A stretch of 36,740 bases of DNA from Penium margaritaceum (lineage: Eukaryota; Streptophyta; Zygnematophyceae; Desmidiales; Peniaceae): positions 365,021 through 401,760 of the forward strand of contig SZWC01000533.1 of the NCBI GenBank assembly GCA_023375785.1, given 5' to 3'. Below the pieces are notes generated by a model. That model did no database searches, had not been told where the DNA came from, and saw only the letters and a list, made by a program, of their open reading frames with translations. This document shows positions 31,720 to 36,740 of the stretch, in pieces. Position 1 is the first letter of the stretch. Each line of letters begins with the position of its first letter. A program made the position numbers and the translations under genes.

Positions 31720-32285
31720 TGGCGAAGATGTGCAGTAGTGGTGCTGGCAGCTTATGCCACCTCTGTAGCATCAGCAGCCGCTGTCGTAGTAGTAGCTGAA
31801 CCCGGCTGCCTTCGTCCTAGCAGGTGCAACTACTCTCAACAGAACCAATGGTGGCAGAAATAACAGCGGTAGCTACAGTAACAGCGGTGGCAGTGCGGCC
31901 AATCCCCTGGCTTCATTGCATCTTTGTGCAGCAGTTAAAGGAGTAACAACACTAGTCGCACCAGCAGTAGCAGCTGTAGCAACAGTCGCACCCCCAACAA
32001 CAGCTGTAGTAGCAACTACAATAGTAATTTCTGTAGCAACAATATCTACAATAGAAACTTCAGCAGGAATCCCTGTAGCAGCAACAATTGCAGTAGCATC
32101 AGTAGTAGTAGTACCAGCACCAGCCGTATTAACAACAGCAGCATTCGTAGTAGCAGCTACATTAGCAGCTATAGCAGCAATCATTGTTGCAACAACAACT
32201 GCAGTAGTAGCAACAACAGCAGTCACATTCACGATAGCAGCTCAAGTAGCAGCTACAACAGCACTTGAAGTAGTACAACAGCAGT
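31720..32285. repeat. Imperfect AGC/AGT/AAC triplet repeat
   Basis: Hundreds of bases of GCA, GTA and ACA triplets. One frame reads almost only Ser and Asn (with Thr, Cys), another Ala, Val and Thr, and the opposite strand is also open. It lies in the leader of copia-2 between the primer-binding site and gag. Open frames here reflect triplet composition and not a recognisable domain. Confidence 0.8.
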
Positions 32286-32339
32286 ATCAGGCAGGGAAAT
32301 TGTGTAGAATGCCACAAACTGAGCTCGTCAGCCGGTAGG

Positions 32340-33035
32340 AAGCTGCTCTTAAGCTTCTCGAGCCCGCCTAGAGACGGGCTCTGGCGACGACTTCATCAAT
32401 CGACGATCTTGTCGATTGGCGTCTTCTTGCATGATGTCCTCTTTGTCCTTACAATTGTGGTCAACTTCACATATGTCACTGCCTTGGATAATCACTACAT
32501 GGACTTTGTTTCATCTCGTGGTATTGGCACTGTGTCGCTACACTCATCTGGCCATCGTATCTTTCGTGGTCTGCGTTGCGGTAAATCATATCGTGTACCC
32601 TTTTTGCACCATGGCGCGTCACCACTACCATAGCGCATGTTCATGTTTCTCGCTCGCTTTCCACTGAACATACACATTTGCTCTATTTCTGCTTGTGTCA
32701 CGTGCACAAAGCTGTCATCCATTGCCTCTTATGCCATCAACCTATTATTGGTCTTTACCCTTGCACATTCCCTACATCCTCCACTGTTGAACGCCTTGAT
32801 TATGCACAAACCAAGCTTCATTTCATGTCCTTCCCGTTGTCTAACTCTTGCACGTTGCATCCCCTTACCCTTGTCCATGTGGAGATCATGGACAAGGGTC
32901 TTCCTGGAGCGGAATGCTGCGGGATTCCTTCCGGCAGCTCTGACCCCCACATTTGACGCAGGGAGGTGAGTGGCTAGCGCAGCAATGTCCAGCAACCTGC
33001 TGGCAACGACGCACGTGGCGGCATTAACCAGAGGT
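32340..33035 (+). other. Copia-2 leader, unassigned
   Basis: No recognisable coding. Two foldbacks lie at its start: GAGCCCG/CGGGCTC (about 32359-32382) and AATCGAC/GTCGATT (about 32398-32417). It may be foreign DNA captured between the PBS and gag, since 2 kb is long for a copia leader. Confidence 0.4.
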
Positions 33036-33039
33036 GTGA

Positions 33040-33170
33040 GTGAACCGCAGGAGTAGCAGCAGCAGTAGTAGTAGCAGCAGCGACAGCAACAGCAGAGACA
33101 TAGCAGCAACAACAACAACAATGTTAGACACAGTTGCAAAAGCAAGGAGTAGTAGCAGTGGCAGCAACAG
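33040..33170. repeat. Second AGC/AGT/AAC triplet repeat
   Basis: Short run of AGTAGCAGC-type triplets, giving a Ser10-type stretch and then ATTTT in the plus frame. Same composition as 31720-32285, about 0.8 kb apart. Confidence 0.8.
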
Positions 33171-33518
33171 ACACCCAAGAGAGAGAGGAAGGAGGCAGGA
33201 GCACTGTTTGTACCTACTGCCCCATCCTTGCACCTTCCTGGAAGCCGCATGGACGAGGAGGAGACGCAGACGCAAATCGTGTCAGACACCCACGTCCCCT
33301 ACGCCCGACTGCACCGGACTCAAACGGATGTCAAATGTTGCACGCATACTCTCGTTGGAAAGCTTAGGTCACAAGATTTTCCATACCGACAATGTCACCG
33401 ACAGACTATAGACCCTATAGCGGATCTGCAGCCCCAAGTTGATCAGCTACGCTAGATGCTTGCCGCAACCAGCATTAGCCAGACTTTCCTCCCTATACAT
33501 CCTGGTATTTCTCTAACT

Positions 33519-34456
33519 ATGGCAACGCAGACAACAGCGAAGCAACAGGTGCAGCAATAGCAGGAAATGGTTACTAGGCGCTAGAGCGGCCGGCCCCTCT
33601 CGGCACAAGGACTTCGATTCCCCTCCTCTTGCCCTCATTGGAGATGATTAGTTCCCATCTTGGGAACTGCTCTATCGCATCTCGGCACAGGGGGAGGGAC
33701 TGTGGCTGTATTACACTCTTCTGTATGGAAACACCATCAAGGAGCAGGCGCTTGAGGCAGGCCGTGCCATCCGCACGCTCATCCTCGCACTCTCGATGCT
33801 GACCACATTTTCCTAGAGCCATTCCTTGCTGACACCGCTGACGACACCAGCGCTGACCCCCGGTGGGCTTGGAACACGCTGACACGGCGGTATTGCACCT
33901 CAGGCCAGGCAGCTGTCAGTCGCCTCCTGAAGGAGTTTAGCTTCCTTCACATGAGGGAGTCCGAGTCCTTCACCACCTACTGGTGTCGTGCATAGGATAT
34001 CCTGCGCAGGCTCAAGAAAAGTGTGCCTCCCCCGCTTGCTGCCCTCCTCACCATCAAGAATGGTGCCACTCCTGAGTTTGCAAACATTTTTGTCCCCTAC
34101 GTCCTACCCATCCTCGAGGCGCTGGCGGCCCAGGGCACTTTGATGATCTGGGTGTATGAATTCTTCCTCAGCGTGGAGGAAGCACACACAGACACACAAC
34201 TTCAGCGCCATGGCTCTTCCATGATTGTAACTGCCACCTCAAGCGGCTCCTCCACCCCTTCCCCTCGCACTTCCTTCTCCGGCAGTGCCAAGGGCAAGGG
34301 AAAGAAGGGCGGGAAGGGCAAAGGAAAGGGGCAACAATATTCTTCCGGTGGAACTACCCTGACGTGCAATAACTGTGGCCAGACGGGGCACGGGTGGTAC
34401 ACGTGCCGCATCCCTCCCGACGAGGCCCACATTGTCGCCGCCATGCGCCATTAGCG
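33519..34456 (+). pseudogene. Copia-2 gag with intact zinc knuckle
   Basis: Fragments in shifting frames: SWELLYRISAQGEGLWLYY, then RWAWNTLTRRYCTSGQAAV and SRLLKEFSFLHMRESESFTT, which match the UBN2/copia gag core (W..L...Y ... L..L...KM...ES...). The last frame (34023-34454) ends in a Lys/Gly-rich stretch and CNNCGQTGHGWYTC (34365-34406), a perfect C-x2-C-x4-H-x4-C nucleic-acid-binding knuckle. A stop (33992-33994 region) splits gag. Confidence 0.8.
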
Positions 34457-34739
34457 TGAGCACCACCTTGGCACCTCCTTTGCCACCGTTGCTCCCCTAT
34501 CCCCTAGCAACACTTTGGCCACCACCTACTCTACCCCACAGCCGGCTCCTCAGCCTTGACCGGAGCTTCCGGTCCCTTCTCCATCAGCAGTAGCTCCAGC
34601 AATATGTCCCGCCTCAGCCACAGCCGTATGCACCACGGCCGTAGCAGCAGTAGTACGATCTGTCGCAGCCGGTGTACTACCCACAGTCTCCATCCCAGTG
34701 GAGCTCATATCCCCTGTCCCAAGCTGTGATCCTGTAGTC

Positions 34740-35190
34740 CGTGGTGCCCGTCGACTTCGACGCTCGGATCCGCCAGCTGCAGAGTTTCATTACCATGGAG
34801 CTCAGCATCACGCCTCCTCCGAAGAGAAGTGCGAGTTGTGTGACTGCTAACCTAGAGGTCTCCCACTACCAGAGAGAGACCGACCTCTGAGGGAACCTCG
34901 GAGAAGTCGTCTATTGCCCTTCAGAGCCGGCTTTAGATTATGTCGCATGGTTGGATGATTTGCATGATCGCTTTGCATCTGTCGCGTCCGCTCAGATCGC
35001 GACCTCCATCTCCCTTCCCGCGTCCTGTTTCATCGCTCACTATAACGTCACTGCCTTGGTCCGTGACCCCGATGGCACCTGGATCATCGACTCCGGTACC
35101 ACGCATCATATGACGTCCTGTTGCCAGGCATTTAGCATGCTTGGTCCTGTTGGCTATGTTCACAGTGTCAGGACGTGGTCTGGGTAGATC
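34740..35190 (+). pseudogene. Copia-2 protease
   Basis: GTWIIDSGTTHHMTSCC (catalytic Asp at about 35089) is the copia aspartic protease motif W.(I/V)DSGA(S/T).HM. The frame closes at 35185. The segment between gag and here (34457-34740) contains Gln/Pro-rich low-complexity sequence. Confidence 0.82.
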
Positions 35191-35372
35191 TTGCTGGTCT
35201 GTGGTGTTGGCGTTTTTGCAATCCGTCCGGTGACGTCTTCGTGACCGATGTGTTGTATGTTCCTAGTTTGGAACTCAACCTCCTGTCTGTCACGGCCCTC
35301 AACCTCATGAGCATGGACATCTGTCACTAGTATGGCATTGGCATTGTCTCCTTTCACCCGTCCAATCAGGTC

Positions 35373-35846
35373 ATGTTCCGTGTTGTTTGCAGTGACAACC
35401 TCTGGCACGTCACTCGACTTCCTTCATCTGTGTCCCCTCCCTTTTCCACCACTGCACATGTGTTTGTCACAAGTGTTCTTTCTCCCCAACACATGCACCT
35501 CCTCCACCGCCACCTTTGCCACGTACACCCCGACGCTATCGATAGCATGCTCCACACTCAGCCCGCGCTCGGACTTCATCCCTCCACCTTCCACTGGCCT
35601 TGTCACACAGAGTGCATCCACTCTGCCCAGGGCAACATGCGACAAGCCTCCTACCTTGCTTCCTCTTCTCGGGCCACGCACTCGCTGAAGCTCGTCCACT
35701 TGGACCTCATGGACCCTCTCCTGGTTTAGTCTGTTGTCGAGGGCAGACATTATGTGCTGAACCTCATGGATGACTACTCGCGCTATCGTTGGGTCATTTT
35801 CCTCCACCGGAAGAGCGACGTGGCCTCTGCCCTCCGTGCCTGTTAA
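35373..35846 (+). pseudogene. Copia-2 integrase, truncated
   Basis: Pre-integrase zinc domain: HMHLLHRHLCHVHPDAIDS (His pair), then CHTEC (Cys pair). Core: SLKLVHLDLMDPLLV with the first catalytic Asp, a stop at 35727, then HYVLNLMDDYSRYRWVIFL (the DDYSRY.WV motif). A stop at 35844 ends the frame, and only worn sequence continues to about 36042. RT and RNase H are missing before the E5 LTR. Confidence 0.85.
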
Positions 35847-36042
35847 TCCGTGTACATATCCTGCTTTTGTGTGGATGTGAGTGCGCAGGGCATGCCGACC
35901 ATGAGACTGGAGATGACGCATAATGAGCTCGTGCTTCACACGCATCAGGCGCAGCATCTTCCATATGCTGCCGCTCATGACTCACGTGCCTCTGCTCCAG
36001 CTCAGTCGCATGCCCATGCTCCACTTGTTCACATGGGCACTA

Positions 36043-36426
36043 TGTGTTACCAAACCTAGATTAGGCTTTGACTCTGTAGGGATATACTTGAAGGTTTTGC
36101 AAAGAGACCTAGACTAGTCCTTCAATCTTGCATGACGTAGGCTAGGAAAGCCCGTTTGGGCACTTGACCGAGAATTCGGTCTAGGGGCGAGATTCGTCCT
36201 CAACTAGCGAGAGCGAGCTCGCTCGGCCGGCAGGCCTCGCTGCCTGGCCGAGCGAGGAGCAAAGCACGTAATTCGTGCTTCGCTCCCTGCCCCTCGTTCT
36301 TGTCCACTCTCGACACTTGGTGTCGAAAACGTTTAGGTGTAGCCATGACAGTTTCATTTTATTCTTCCTCTACACTTCATCGTTTTTAGTGATTCAACTT
36401 GCATTGTGAAGCTCTCTTCATTCTCA
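36043..36426 (+). repeat. E5 5' LTR, hairpin-rich
   Basis: About 384 bp from TGTGTTACCAAACC to CATTCTCA, set by the adjoining primer-binding site; the left end is uncertain by a few bases. Hairpins: 36150-36161, 36166-36181 (6 bp), palindrome 36211-36224, 36218-36256 (11+5 bp), 36258-36284 (3+7 bp), 36311-36325 (6 bp). It is not similar in sequence to the E3 LTR. It probably inserted into copia-2. Confidence 0.7.
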
Positions 36427-36438
36427 TGGTATCAGAGC
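36427..36438 (+). other. E5 primer-binding site
   Basis: TGGTATCAGAGC directly after the LTR end TTCTCA. The element body starts at 36439 and leaves the window; 36439-36740 shows no recognisable domain yet. Confidence 0.9.
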
Positions 36439-36740
36439 AGGTCCGTCGGCCTGCGGTTATGGGAGTGAAGGGAATTTTTGAATCGTCCAAAACGGCCGCA
36501 ATAGGCAAAAACACGTTTTCGGCGATCTGACAAGTTAGGGACGTCCGAGATCGGAACAGGGCAGGTCGCAAGACCAGGACGGAGGTGGAGAAGGTGCCTA
36601 GGGCCTGTGAGGTCAAAAGAAGGTGCAAAGGAGAGGAAACGGCGGCAAGGGTGGACACCACGGGCCACGTGGCCATCGGTGGTCCCCGTAAGGAGCCGCG
36701 CACAGTCCAGGGCAAGGGGGCGCATACGCCTTGCATACTA

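Noticed and set aside
31873..32338. Ala/Val/Thr-rich proteins of 119-140 codons on both strands
   Set aside because: Open on both strands because of triplet-repeat composition; no start context or domain.

Overview
The window looks like nuclear DNA of a streptophyte, meaning a plant or a charophyte-type green alga, most likely from a large, retrotransposon-rich genome. Three things point that way. A host gene with GT-AG introns of 0.5-1.7 kb encodes the start of a plant-type SAPS-domain PP6 regulatory subunit. Every LTR retrotransposon whose primer-binding site is visible uses one complementary to initiator Met-tRNA (TGGTATCAGAGC). One element is a Ty3 chromovirus with a chromodomain. The species cannot be named from the sequence, and a 653-base run of N (25459-26111) shows that this is a draft scaffold.

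Layout. (1) 1-5572, minus strand: six short coding exons (145 codons in total) of the SAPS-domain gene. The rest of the gene lies beyond the left edge. Its introns carry an extreme (ACGC)n array that includes 29 copies of a 20-bp unit, plus two long perfect foldbacks. (2) 5573-7140: GC-rich upstream flank, then an AT-rich spacer with no gene I can support. (3) 7140-11176: a decayed Ty3 element (E1) with RT/RNase H on + followed by an integrase piece on -. (4) 11177-17665: a chromodomain Ty3 element (E2) with both LTRs and the full gag-PR-RT-RH-IN-CHD order, broken by stops. (5) 17666-19008: integrase remnant (-), then a second copy of part of E1 (+). (6) 19009-29230: a young LTR element (E3) inserted into that E1 copy with a TTTGA target duplication and later split by an inversion. 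Its 3' LTR and 3' internal part lie at 19009-21943 (-); its 5' LTR, PBS and 5' internal part lie at 24499-29230 (+). Between them, inverted, sits the rest of the E1 copy with an E2-type LTR. (7) 29250-36040: two Ty1/copia bodies in tandem around one LTR (30537-31480). (8) 36043-36740: the 5' LTR and PBS of a further element (E5).

Most unusual feature. The non-coding body of E3, on both sides of the inversion, is studded with short perfect stem-loops. Their stems differ in sequence, but the loops are very often exactly 5 nt, and read on E3's own sense strand the loops are mostly pyrimidine-purine-purine-N-N. Its LTRs, and the unrelated E5 LTR, also carry chains of long perfect hairpins. I know of no named element family with this design.

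Apart from the SAPS-domain gene, nothing here looks like a functional host gene. All retroelement reading frames except possibly E3 and E5 (not assessable) are broken.
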